Shown: positions 1 to 8,253 of the stretch, piece after piece
Numbering within the stretch: position 1 is the stretch's first letter
Layout: each line of letters opens with the position of its first letter
Source of the DNA: Curtobacterium sp. 9128
Lineage (GTDB): Bacteria > Actinomycetota > Actinomycetes > Actinomycetales > Microbacteriaceae
Assembly (NCBI RefSeq): GCF_007673775.1
Contig: NZ_VEAF01000005.1
Location: 62,001-126,000, forward strand
Reading direction: 5' to 3'
DNA length: 64,000 nt
Notes under the pieces: model-generated
What the model was told of the DNA's origin: nothing
Seen by the model: only the letters and a program-made list of their open reading frames with translations
Database searches by the model: none
Position numbers and translations under genes: made by a program

Positions 1-1
1 C

Positions 2-280
2 TTGCTCTTCCACGGTTACGAGTTCGATGAGTACCCGCCCCGACCCATCACGTCGTTCGTCACGGCGCACCCGGCAAAGGTTCGTCTGACCCCGCAGCGC
101 CTCCGTTCCGGATGGATCGTCAAGCTCATCGATGAAGGTGTGCCGGACAACCTCATCGCACGCCTCGCTGGCATTCACGTGCGCACCGTCGCCCGCTACT
201 ACCATCACGCCCGTCCAACCTCCATCGAGGCGAACCTCGCGGCGATCACCGGCGCCGGCCGCCAGGCGGTGACCCGATGA
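2..280 (+). CDS. Tyrosine recombinase/integrase, C-terminal fragment (cut by window edge)
   Basis: Only the last 92 or so codons are in the window; the gene continues to the left. The visible part fits the C-terminal half of the tyrosine recombinase catalytic domain: LTPQRLRSG matches the HxLR box, followed by the helix pattern LIDEGVPDNLIARLAGI and a final TVARYYHH that would hold the nucleophilic Tyr. The usual His of HxLR is Gln here, and the later GH(T/S) motif is AGI, so the site looks divergent. The stop overlaps the start of the next gene (ATGA), suggesting translational coupling. It could instead be a helix-turn-helix protein, but the spacing of Arg and Tyr favours a recombinase. Confidence 0.6.
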   Translation: MLFHGYEFDEYPPRPITSFVTAHPAKVRLTPQRLRSGWIVKLIDEGVPDNLIARLAGIHVRTVARYYHHARPTSIEANLAAITGAGRQAVTR

Positions 281-2364
281 GCGAGTACGGCATCTCGAAC
301 GGTGCAGCAGCCGACTACGTCAAGAGGGACGGCCGCACAAAGCAGGAACCGGTCGAGCAGTGGGATCTCTACATCCTCACCCGCGAGCGCCTTGCTGCCG
401 GCATCGCGCTTCGCGGCAAGGAGATCGCGGACCCACGTTCGGGCTTCCGACGTTTCGACTTCGAGACCACCTGGATCGCTCGAGCTCGAGTCCTCGCCTC
501 TGGTGTCCTCGACGATTACGAGGCCTACGTCCGCGTCGACGGTTGGCACCCGGGACGCGGTGGCGCTCCGGCAATGATCACCCCGCTGGCTCTGCTCACC
601 GGCATGATGCTCGCGACAATGGCGAATCAACCCCAACTCATGGTCGAGCTGGGTTCCCTGTTCTATGGCGGCCTCGACGACGACGCACGGGAGCTCCTCA
701 ACTTGCCGCATCCTTCGAGCAAGCCGTCCCTTATGAAGATCGAGAACTGGGAGCAGAACGTCGGCAACGCCTTCCGCCGCTTCTTGAAGACCTACGACCC
801 CTACCCCACGATCAAGGAGCCGACGACACCCGACGAGATCGGGCGCACACCAACTGACCGGTACAAGGCGAAGAGCATCGAGATCAACAAGAAGATCTGG
901 GACGAGCGTGACCTCGACCGCGAGCAGCTCGGCATGGAGCGCCTCGACCGCTTCACAACGCGCTTCCTTGAGATGACCTTCTACATGCAGCCCCGGCGAG
1001 TGCGTCGGGCGCCGAAGCGCAAGAACATCGACGTCGCATTCGATGGCACCCACGTCACCTCGCCCCTAAAGAAGGGCATGACCCACAACGAGACCAAGCT
1101 CAAAGCGCGCATCGAAAAGGAGCGCTCAGAAGCGGCAGCAGGAAAGCCGCGCCCGGGCCCCGTCGAACCGCACGCCGGCTGGTACGTCAAAGAGACCGAG
1201 AAGCGTCTCGACGCAGCACCAGGCAAAGCACCGCAGTACGTCAAGGAAACTGAGTACTTTTGGGGTTGGAATGCGACCCTGGCCCGACGCGTCTTCCTCG
1301 AAGAATGCGACCGAAAGTCTGCACCGCAGCTCATCATGGCCGCAACGCTGAGCATGCCGGGTATCGGGACCGCCGAAGCAGCGGCAGCCGTCCTCGCCTC
1401 GATCGTCGGTGCGGGCCACCTGCCCGGCATCGCGGATGCCGACAAGGAGTACTGGGCCAACGCACTTCCAGAGCGGCTCTACAAGCCAGCACGCAAGCTC
1501 GGCTGGGAAGCCAGCACCGAGTACCGCATCGACAACCTCGGCCCCGCCGGCGGACACGCCGGCCTCATCTTCGTCGAAGGTGGCATTTACTGCCCCGCGA
1601 TGCCCAGCAGGTACAAGTCAGCCAGCAAGGACGTGCTGGAGGGCAAGATCGACGAGGCGACCTACAACGTCCGCAACGACGCCCGGGAAGACTACGCGGC
1701 CCGTCCGAAGGCTCGACCCGACGAGCAGGGCCGCGTTCCGATGATGTGCCCCGCGTCCGGCGACAGCCCCACCATCATCTGCCCACTCAAGCAGATCAGC
1801 CGACGCGTCTCCGAAGCGAAGAAGCGCACGCTTGACGAAGTCGACCCTGCCGAAGACGGGTTCCCGATCGGCGACGACCTCCCCGATATCTGCCGCCAGC
1901 ACTCCGTGCTGTTCACGCAGGACGACATGCCCCCGGTCCAGCAGGCGCTGCGCTACAAGTCCAAGGAATGGCGCAACTTCCACGGCTACGCCCGCAACCT
2001 CTCTGAGGGCGGAAACTCCATGGCGAAGAGCACCAAGTACGGCAGCCTCCACGACGACTCCCGCCGCCAGGTCCGAGGGTTCGCGGCCGCCCAGATCTTC
2101 ATGACGTTCTTGCTCGCTGCAATGAACATCCGCATGATCTGCGACTTCGTCCGCAAACTCGAGCGAGAAGAAGCACGCGAGAAGGCCGGCAAGGCGCCAC
2201 GCAACGTTCCCGTTCAGAAGCGACGAGACCGAGAATTCGCGAACACATACACGGGGACCCTCCCCGGCGGCGCACCGGACCTCGAACTCAGACAGCAAAA
2301 AGCCGCAGAGAAGGCGGCTCGCACAGCGCAACGCGCAACACGCACCGTCAAGAAGCGGACGTAG
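277..2364 (+). CDS. DDE-transposase-like protein coupled to a tyrosine recombinase
   Basis: A 695-residue protein. It resembles large actinobacterial hypothetical proteins with an RNase-H-like (DDE) transposase fold; this is from memory of the pattern. Candidate catalytic acids are Asp256 (in DGTHV), Asp387 or Asp389 (in GIADADKEYW) and Glu577 (in NLSEGGNS), matching D-D-E order and spacing. Between the second Asp and the Glu lies an insert with three Cys-Pro motifs (YCP, MCP, ICP), possibly metal-binding. The C-terminus is Arg/Lys-rich and may bind DNA. It overlaps the upstream recombinase gene by four bases, so the two are probably one operon and one element. No terminal inverted repeats are visible nearby, so it is not an ordinary insertion sequence. 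Function not demonstrated. Confidence 0.6.
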   Translation: MSEYGISNGAAADYVKRDGRTKQEPVEQWDLYILTRERLAAGIALRGKEIADPRSGFRRFDFETTWIARARVLASGVLDDYEAYVRVDGWHPGRGGAPAMITPLALLTGMMLATMANQPQLMVELGSLFYGGLDDDARELLNLPHPSSKPSLMKIENWEQNVGNAFRRFLKTYDPYPTIKEPTTPDEIGRTPTDRYKAKSIEINKKIWDERDLDREQLGMERLDRFTTRFLEMTFYMQPRRVRRAPKRKNIDVAFDGTHVTSPLKKGMTHNETKLKARIEKERSEAAAGKPRPGPVEPHAGWYVKETEKRLDAAPGKAPQYVKETEYFWGWNATLARRVFLEECDRKSAPQLIMAATLSMPGIGTAEAAAAVLASIVGAGHLPGIADADKEYWANALPERLYKPARKLGWEASTEYRIDNLGPAGGHAGLIFVEGGIYCPAMPSRYKSASKDVLEGKIDEATYNVRNDAREDYAARPKARPDEQGRVPMMCPASGDSPTIICPLKQISRRVSEAKKRTLDEVDPAEDGFPIGDDLPDICRQHSVLFTQDDMPPVQQALRYKSKEWRNFHGYARNLSEGGNSMAKSTKYGSLHDDSRRQVRGFAAAQIFMTFLLAAMNIRMICDFVRKLEREEAREKAGKAPRNVPVQKRRDREFANTYTGTLPGGAPDLELRQQKAAEKAARTAQRATRTVKKRT

Positions 2365-2664
2365 GCAAGACCTCCCTCAGCGTTCCTGCAGACTGCCGCG
2401 AGGTACGCCCATCCGATCGGCGATGGCCACCGCTCGCTAACGTCGGACACACGGCTGATCACTGAGCTGCCTACGCTGGCCCCTTCCGCTGGAGCGGGTG
2501 CCGTCGTTACGGCTCACGAGACGCGTCGCACAGCGTGACGGCGTTGCCGCAGCCGATGCCATGTGGACGTGGCGATACTTGTCGCGCCTGGGACCGAGAG
2601 CGTGCGCCTCGCGCGTTGCGAAACAGCAACGACAAGTGCCGCGCATCCCAACACGAGCCCGACG
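2365..2664. other. Non-coding stretch after the DDE-like gene
   Basis: About 300 bases between the DDE-like gene and the tRNA-side hairpin. I see no credible gene, no clear inverted repeats and no tRNA-like sequence. Short open frames are present but lack family features. If the recombinase pair belongs to an integrated element, one end of the element would lie in or just beyond this stretch. Confidence 0.4.
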
Positions 2665-2709
2665 ACAACGAAGAAGCCCACCGAAATTCTCGGTGGGCTT
2701 CTTCGTTGT
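2665..2709 (-). terminator. Strong hairpin, probable tRNA-Pro terminator
   Basis: A perfect 20-bp inverted repeat (2665-2684 with 2690-2709) with a 5-base loop lies about 40 bases downstream of tRNA-Pro on the minus strand. The stem contains AAGAAGCCCACCG and its complement. The loop-distal ends are A/C/T-rich on both sides, so it could stop transcription both from the tRNA and from the DDE-like gene. Confidence 0.75.
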
Positions 2710-2747
2710 GCACAGTTCTTGAGACGATTACTAACTCGCCCCTTCGG

Positions 2748-2821
<74 letters not shown>

Positions 2822-2971
2822 CGAGCTCCGGAGAACTCGGAGTCCCGGAGGACTCCGCCACCCGCACCCGACCGAGTGCGGAGCAGCCCGACCAGCATAG
2901 CGGACGCCGGACCCCCGCCGCGCCACCACCCGATCACGAGGCGTCCAGAAGCACCCTCGTAGGGTGGCCCG

Positions 2972-4465
2972 ATGCGTCCCCGAACCACCCGTGCCCTCGT
3001 CGCGATCGTGGCCTCCGGACTCGTGCTCGGGGCCGCCGGGTGCACCGGCCCGGCGCAGCAGGACTCCCGACCGACGCTCACGAAGGCCGCCGGGGACACC
3101 GTGGTCGTCGCCGCGCAGCAGGACCCGGCCGAACGGTCGATCCGGGCGAGTCGTGCCCTCTTCGCCACCGCCCCCGGTGCCGTCGTCGCCCCGGCCGGGG
3201 ACGCCGACGTGATCCGCGACGCGGCGAGCGCCGCCAGCCGGTCCCACGTCCCCCTGCTGCTGACGACCAGGACCACGGGCACCCGCACCGACAGCACCAC
3301 GGATCCCGTGGCCCGCGAACTCGACCGTCTCGGCGCGACCTGGTACCAGGCGGAGGGCGACGTCCGGGTCGACACGGACGTCCGGCGGCGATCTGCACCG
3401 GAGGCGGAACGAGCGCCGGAGACGACCCGGGCCTCCCGGCCGGCGACCGTGGTGGTGGCGGACGCGACGGCAGATGCTGCTCCGGTGGCGACCGCGGAGG
3501 CGGCGGGCGCGCCCGTGGTGACCATGCCGGAGGGCGTGACCGACCCGGCGGCGGCTCCGGACGTCGTGACGGCCCTGCACGACCACCGGGACGCCTCGAC
3601 GCTGCTCGTGGGGTCCGCGTTCGGTGCGCTACCGGATCCGCAGTGGACCGTCCGCGCCGCGGAGACCGGGTTCCAGCTGCCGCACGGCGGGCAGCGGCCG
3701 TTCGCGGGCCATCGGTACGTCGCGATGTACGGCGCCCCGGGCGCGCCGTCGCTCGGTGTGCTCGGTGAGCAGGACCCAGCGGCGTCGGTTGCCCGCGTCC
3801 GGCAGCTCGCGTCGTCCTACGACGGCGTGTCCGACGAGCCGGTGACGCCCGCGTTCGAGGTGATCGCGTCCGTCGCCGCCGGCTCCCCCGGCGCTGACGG
3901 CGACTACTCGAACGAGTTGCCGGTCGCGACGCTCGAACCCTACGTCGATGCCGCACACGACGCTGGCATGCCGGTCATCCTCGACCTGCAGCCGGGCCGG
4001 ACGGACTTCCTGACCCAGGCCAAGCGGTACGAGTCGCTGCTGAAGCGCCCGGGCGTGTGGCTGGCGCTCGACCCGGAGTGGCGGCTCGCGGCGGACCAGG
4101 TGCCGCTCGAGCAGATCGGGAGCGTCGAGGCCGCGGAGGTGAACGCGGTGTCCTCGTGGCTCGCCGGGCTGGTGCGGTCCGAGGGGCTGCCGCCGAAGGC
4201 GCTCGTGCTGCACCAGTTCCGGCTGTCGATGATCCAGCACCGTGCGACGTTGGAGGCGCACCCGGAGCTCGACATGCTGATCCACGTGGACGGACAGGGG
4301 TCGCAGCCGGACAAGCAGGCGACGTGGAAGGCGCTGCACGTCGACGCGCCGGCCGGCGTGCACTGGGGCTGGAAGAACTTCTTCGACGAGGACACCCCGA
4401 TGCTCACCCCGGAGCAGACGATGCGGGACGTCTCGCCGACGCCGTCGCTCGTCACCTACCAGTAG
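2972..4465 (+). CDS. Large secreted lipoprotein with CWB2-like N-terminal region
   Basis: A 497-residue protein with a lipoprotein signal: Arg-rich start, hydrophobic stretch, lipobox LGAAGC at residues 17-22, so probably anchored outside the membrane by a lipidated Cys. Residues about 45-130 resemble degenerate cell-wall-binding repeat 2 units (alternating strands, VVVAAQQD, VPLLLTT, LGATWYQ). The C-terminal 250 residues look like an alpha/beta barrel of unknown function (MPVILDLQPGR, VWLALDPEW, LVLHQFR, MLIHVDGQG). The start follows AGGGTGG at good spacing. It stands alone between tRNA-Pro and the helicase gene. I recognise it as a conserved actinobacterial hypothetical lipoprotein, with no known activity. 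Confidence 0.75.
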   Translation: MRPRTTRALVAIVASGLVLGAAGCTGPAQQDSRPTLTKAAGDTVVVAAQQDPAERSIRASRALFATAPGAVVAPAGDADVIRDAASAASRSHVPLLLTTRTTGTRTDSTTDPVARELDRLGATWYQAEGDVRVDTDVRRRSAPEAERAPETTRASRPATVVVADATADAAPVATAEAAGAPVVTMPEGVTDPAAAPDVVTALHDHRDASTLLVGSAFGALPDPQWTVRAAETGFQLPHGGQRPFAGHRYVAMYGAPGAPSLGVLGEQDPAASVARVRQLASSYDGVSDEPVTPAFEVIASVAAGSPGADGDYSNELPVATLEPYVDAAHDAGMPVILDLQPGRTDFLTQAKRYESLLKRPGVWLALDPEWRLAADQVPLEQIGSVEAAEVNAVSSWLAGLVRSEGLPPKALVLHQFRLSMIQHRATLEAHPELDMLIHVDGQGSQPDKQATWKALHVDAPAGVHWGWKNFFDEDTPMLTPEQTMRDVSPTPSLVTYQ

Positions 4466-4539
4466 CGGGTCACGTCGCGTTCTCCACAGACTGGAGGCGC
4501 GACCCCCGTTCCGTCGGTCGGTGCTGACACCATGGGGAC

Positions 4540-6708
4540 ATGTCCACCCCCGTGCTCGGCTCTGACCCGTCCACCCCGGCCGTCGCTCCGGCTCCGCCGT
4601 CGGCGGCGATCGCCGCCGAGGCGCAGGAGGCGCTCGCTGCGCTCACGGGGCGTCCCGACGCCGTCTTCCACCCGGGTCAGCTCGAGGCGATCTCCGCGCT
4701 CGTGGAGCACCGGCAGCGTGCCCTCGTCGTGCAGCGCACCGGGTGGGGCAAGTCGGCGGTGTACTTCCTCGCGACGCTGCTCCTCCGTCGCCGGGGTGGG
4801 GGTCCGACGGTGCTCGTGTCGCCGCTGCTGGCGCTCATGCGCGACCAGGTGGCCGCTGCCGCGCGGGCCGGTGTCCGAGCGGTCTCGATCAACTCGGCGA
4901 ACGCGCACGAGTGGACGGAGACGCAGGCGGCTCTCGCCCGCGACGAGGTCGACGTGCTCCTCGTCTCCCCCGAACGCCTGAACAACCCGAAGTTCCGCGA
5001 CGAACAGCTCCCGGCGCTGATCGCACGCATGGGGATGCTCGTGGTCGACGAAGCGCACTGCATCTCCGACTGGGGGCACGACTTCCGGCCGGACTACCGA
5101 CGCCTGGCCGAACTCATCCGCTCCCTGCCGCACGGCGTGCCCGTGCTCGCGACGACCGCCACGGCGAACGAGCGTGTGGTCGAGGACGTCGCCGAACAGC
5201 TCACCGCCGGCCCAGCTGACCCGGTGTTCACGATCCGCGGCTCCCTCGCCCGGGCGTCGCTGCGGCTCGGTGTGCTGACGCTGCCCGACGCCCGCGCGCG
5301 ACTGGGTTGGCTCCTGGCGCACCTCGGTGACCTCCCGGGCAGCGGCATCATCTACACGCTGACGGTCTCGGCGGCCGAGGACATCGCACGGCTCCTCCGC
5401 GAGAGCGGGTACACGGTCCGGGCGTACACCGGGCGGACCGACACCGAGGAACGCGAGCAGCTGGAGCACCAGCTCAAGGGCAACGAGCTGAAGGCCCTCG
5501 TCGCCACCAGTGCCCTCGGCATGGGGTTCGACAAGCCCGACCTCGGCTTCGTCGTGCACGTCGGTGCCCCGTCGTCCCCGGTGGCCTACTACCAGCAGAT
5601 CGGCCGCGCCGGACGTGCCACCGACAACGCCGACGTGCTGTTGCTCCCCGGGTACGAGGACCAGGAGATCTGGAAGTACTTCGCGAGCGCCTCGATGCCG
5701 ACCGCGTCGCGTGCCGAAGCCGTGCTCGGTGCGCTGTCGACGGACTCCGCGATGTCCACCGTCGCACTCGAGGGGCTCGTGGACATCAAGCGATCCACGC
5801 TCGAGCTGTTGCTCAAGGTGCTCGACGTCGACGGTGCCGTCCGCCGCGTCGCCGGCGGCTGGGTCGCCACCGGGACGCCGTGGGAGTACGACGCCGCCCG
5901 CTACGAACGCGTCGCTGCCGCTCGCGCCGCCGAGGCCGCGGCGATGCTCGACTACGAGTCGACCTCCGCGTGCCGCATGCAGCTGTTGCAGCAGGACCTC
6001 GACGACCCGTCGGCCGAGCCGTGCGGACGGTGCGACAACTGCGCCGGCGTCTGGTACCCGGTCGACGTGCCGGAGGGAGCATCGTCCGGGGCGGCTTCGG
6101 CCCTCGACCAGGTCGGCGTCGAGATCCCGCCGCGGGCGCAGTGGCCCTCCGGGATGAGTGCGCTCGACGTACCCGTGAAGGGCAAACTGCCCGCCGGCGA
6201 GACCGTGGCCGCAGGCCGCGCCGTCGCCCGCTTGACCGACCTCGGGTGGGGTGGCCCGCTCCGGGCGCTCTTCGCGCCGGGCGTTGCCGATGCGCCGGTG
6301 TCCCGTGAGCTCCTCGACGGCTGCATCCGCGCGCTGCGCGACTGGCCGTGGGAGATCCGGCCCACCGGGGTCGTGGCGATGCCGTCGGCCTCCCGGCCGC
6401 AGCTCGTCGCCTCGGTCGCCCAGGCGCTGGCGTCGATCGGCAAGCTGCAGTTCCTCGGGACACTCGACCGGAACGGTGGCACCTCGCGCGGCGACGGTGC
6501 GACGAACAGCGCCTACCGGCTCGCCGGGGTGTGGGACAGCTTCGTGGTCGGGCCATCGCTCGGCGCCGCGCTGCAGGAGCACGAGGGGCCGGTGCTGCTC
6601 GTGGACGACCTCGTCGACAGCCGCTGGACGATGACCGTCGCCGGACGCGAACTCCGTCGGGCGGGGGCGTCAGCCGTGCTGCCGTTCGCGCTCGCCACGG
6701 TCGCCTGA
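4540..6708 (+). CDS. RecQ-family DNA helicase with C-terminal phosphoribosyltransferase-like domain
   Basis: A 722-residue superfamily-2 helicase predicted to unwind DNA 3'-5' with ATP in repair or recombination. Motif I is GWGKSAVYF near residue 68, motif II VVDEAHCISDWGHDFRP near 168, motif III ATTATAN near 205, and motif VI QQIGRAGRA near 353. A four-Cys zinc site follows (ACRMQ...PCGRCDNCAG, about 483-507), as in RecQ. The last 190 residues contain VLLVDDLVDSRWTMTVAGREL, matching a type I phosphoribosyltransferase PRPP loop as in ComF; there is no HRDC domain. The downstream neighbours are unrelated and on the other strand. Helicase assignment is firm; the role of the PRTase-like part is unknown. 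Confidence 0.9.
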   Translation: MSTPVLGSDPSTPAVAPAPPSAAIAAEAQEALAALTGRPDAVFHPGQLEAISALVEHRQRALVVQRTGWGKSAVYFLATLLLRRRGGGPTVLVSPLLALMRDQVAAAARAGVRAVSINSANAHEWTETQAALARDEVDVLLVSPERLNNPKFRDEQLPALIARMGMLVVDEAHCISDWGHDFRPDYRRLAELIRSLPHGVPVLATTATANERVVEDVAEQLTAGPADPVFTIRGSLARASLRLGVLTLPDARARLGWLLAHLGDLPGSGIIYTLTVSAAEDIARLLRESGYTVRAYTGRTDTEEREQLEHQLKGNELKALVATSALGMGFDKPDLGFVVHVGAPSSPVAYYQQIGRAGRATDNADVLLLPGYEDQEIWKYFASASMPTASRAEAVLGALSTDSAMSTVALEGLVDIKRSTLELLLKVLDVDGAVRRVAGGWVATGTPWEYDAARYERVAAARAAEAAAMLDYESTSACRMQLLQQDLDDPSAEPCGRCDNCAGVWYPVDVPEGASSGAASALDQVGVEIPPRAQWPSGMSALDVPVKGKLPAGETVAAGRAVARLTDLGWGGPLRALFAPGVADAPVSRELLDGCIRALRDWPWEIRPTGVVAMPSASRPQLVASVAQALASIGKLQFLGTLDRNGGTSRGDGATNSAYRLAGVWDSFVVGPSLGAALQEHEGPVLLVDDLVDSRWTMTVAGRELRRAGASAVLPFALATVA

Positions 6709-6713
6709 TCAGT

Positions 6714-6872
6714 TCACGGCCGCCCCGGCCAGTCGCCGAACTCTTCCTGCAGCATCGAGGACGACACCACGAAGCGCGACGTCACGGTGCCGATCCGATC
6801 CACTCCGGACATGCCTGCGTCGTCGGCGGCCTGCACGAGGTCGATCCCCTGGGCGTCCTCGTGGAGTCCTGC
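6714..6872 (-). pseudogene. 3' remnant of an unidentified gene
   Basis: On the minus strand a coherent 52-codon frame ends in TGA at 6714-6716 and reads HEDAQGIDLVQAADDAG, later TVTSRFVVSSSMLQEEFGDW. Composition and codon bias are those of a normal high-G+C gene, but the frame is closed upstream by TGA at 6873-6875, just where the sequence becomes AT-richer, and there is no good start codon. It looks like the tail of a truncated gene left at the edge of the foreign-looking type VII cargo region. The family is not recognised. A short functional ORF starting at the internal Met is possible but unlikely. Confidence 0.4.
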
Positions 6873-6911
6873 TCAGAAGCGCCCGATTACCCAGGTGCGA
6901 ACCGATCATCA

Positions 6912-7397
6912 TTAAGATCGTGGCCGTTTCGAGTTGTCGGGCAATCGGAAGCACGGGGAGGCGGAGGTGATGTTCACCATTGTGCCGTTATCCCAGACGG
7001 TCACGAGCAAGACCACCTCATCCTTGGTCCTGATCGAGTACCTGCGCCCGCCGGTCGAGACTCTGTCCTCACTGACAACATCACCGCGACTGGTCGCCGC
7101 TTCAGCAATCTGCTCCTGTGCGGTGTCGGCGTTGACGCCGTCGCTCAAAGTGGCGCGGATTCTCCCGCTCCACTGAAAACCGTCGCCGCAGCGCAGCACT
7201 GTTCCCTCGGACAGCTGTTCAACACCGCTAACGTCTTCTTCAGGGAGGAGATCGACCAGTTGCACTTCAGAACGCTGCGTCAGGTGTTTTGCATCGGCCA
7301 ACTGCGTTGGCGAGACTTTCGGCTGTTGCTCACTCATCGCACATCCAGTCATCAAGCTCAAGACGGCCACCACGGCGAGCACGCTCTTGAAGTTCAT
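6912..7397 (-). CDS. Small lipoprotein, paralog of the effector-linked lipoprotein
   Basis: A 161-residue protein with a lipoprotein signal (hydrophobic segment then LMTGC, Cys19), so probably an outer-face membrane-anchored lipoprotein. After the signal it shares a layout with the lipoprotein at 7768-8253: a basic helix, a VDLLPEEDVSGVEQL segment, an EGTVLRCG...W.G segment with a conserved Cys, and a late Cys in SASPCFRLP. The two therefore look like diverged duplicates. G+C here is visibly lower than in the core genes. It sits last in the type VII locus. An immunity or accessory role for the nearby hydrolase is inference only; no enzyme motif is visible. Confidence 0.7.
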   Translation of the reverse strand: MNFKSVLAVVAVLSLMTGCAMSEQQPKVSPTQLADAKHLTQRSEVQLVDLLPEEDVSGVEQLSEGTVLRCGDGFQWSGRIRATLSDGVNADTAQEQIAEAATSRGDVVSEDRVSTGGRRYSIRTKDEVVLLVTVWDNGTMVNITSASPCFRLPDNSKRPRS

Positions 7398-7767
7398 CTC
7401 TCGCTCGCCCTATAGATGTAGTTACTCAGGTCGTCTAGCAAGGCACGTTCGCTTCGTCGACAGATGCCACCAAGTTGCGCGAGTCGACACCGGAGGCCAG
7501 CCTGAACGCCCAAGCCTAACTGCAGTCTCGTCAAGGTCTTTCCAACCGGTTGAAGCCTTATAGTAGTCGTCGTGGTCAAACCGCATGAAGCGACTATTCC
7601 GACCGCCTCAGACAACTCCATGCCACCCAACGCCTACCTGTCGAGCTGAACGTCGTTATCAAGGCTTGCCTCTCGCGCACCATGACGCCTGGAATCTAAG
7701 GGCTACAAATTCCCAGGTTCACCTGCAGTGCTCGTAAATACTTTCAGATGAACGGGGTCCGACAAAC
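7398..7767. other. Low-G+C intergenic stretch between the two lipoprotein genes
   Basis: About 370 bases with no convincing gene on either strand. The base composition is much more balanced than in the surroundings, as in the adjacent lipoprotein genes. It presumably carries the promoter of the 6912-7397 lipoprotein and the end of the operon above it, but I cannot name a clear promoter or terminator. Confidence 0.4.
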
Positions 7768-8253
7768 TCAGAATTCCCCACCTTTGTAGAAGTCTCGTGG
7801 AAGAGAAAAACACTCGGAGAACGATCCACCCTCGATAGCATGATCAGCACTGTCAAGCAAAATCGAGACTCCGGCAGCGTCAGTAACAGTCAAACGCTCG
7901 TTTCCATTGTAGGACTTGCCCCTCTCAACTTCCAGGCCGGCGGCTTCAGCCTTCTCTCCGAGCGCGGATAAAGCAGCCTTTGGCCGAGCGTTAGATTCTA
8001 ACTCGATCGTCACACCGCCAGCCCACATGTCACCCGACGCGCAAGACTGCAGCGAGCCACTTTGCAGTTGCGAGACCCCGGTCACCTCCTCTTCCGGAAC
8101 GAACGCCACAATACGCCGTTCAAATTCTTGCGTTCGCGCCTTCGCCGCTGCTACGCGCTGCTTGGGATCCTTTGGCTCGTCGGTGGATTTCATAGCACAT
8201 CCTGTCAAAAGAGCAGCCGCAGTCACGACTGAGACAATTTTTAATGCTTTCAC
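7768..8253 (-). CDS. Small lipoprotein translationally coupled to the hydrolase gene
   Basis: A 161-residue lipoprotein (signal with LLTGC, Cys19). The mature part begins with a charged helix (KDPKQRVAAAKARTQEFERR), then FVPEEEVTGVSQLQSG, then a Cys/Trp segment (QSCASGDMWAGG) and a late Cys in SECFSLP. It is a paralog of the 6912-7397 product. Its start codon overlaps the stop of the alpha/beta-hydrolase gene (8250-8253, ATGA), so the two should be made in fixed ratio. That pairing, plus the paralogous second copy, suggests a partner or immunity protein for the hydrolase acting at the outer membrane face; this is unproven. Confidence 0.75.
   Translation of the reverse strand: MKALKIVSVVTAAALLTGCAMKSTDEPKDPKQRVAAAKARTQEFERRIVAFVPEEEVTGVSQLQSGSLQSCASGDMWAGGVTIELESNARPKAALSALGEKAEAAGLEVERGKSYNGNERLTVTDAAGVSILLDSADHAIEGGSFSECFSLPRDFYKGGEF

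Noticed and set aside
2822..2971. Hairpin CGGAGTCC-CGGA-GGACTCCG at 2838-2857 as a terminator
   Set aside because: It lies upstream of the tRNA promoter and of the lipoprotein gene, with no transcript ending there; probably chance in G+C-rich DNA.
4456..6582. A 708-codon minus-strand frame opposite the helicase gene
   Set aside because: Antisense shadow of the RecQ gene; no domain, low-complexity Arg/Gly/Asp composition.
7394..7630. A 78-codon minus-strand frame between the lipoprotein genes
   Set aside because: No ribosome site, no family features, atypical composition; more likely chance in low-G+C DNA.
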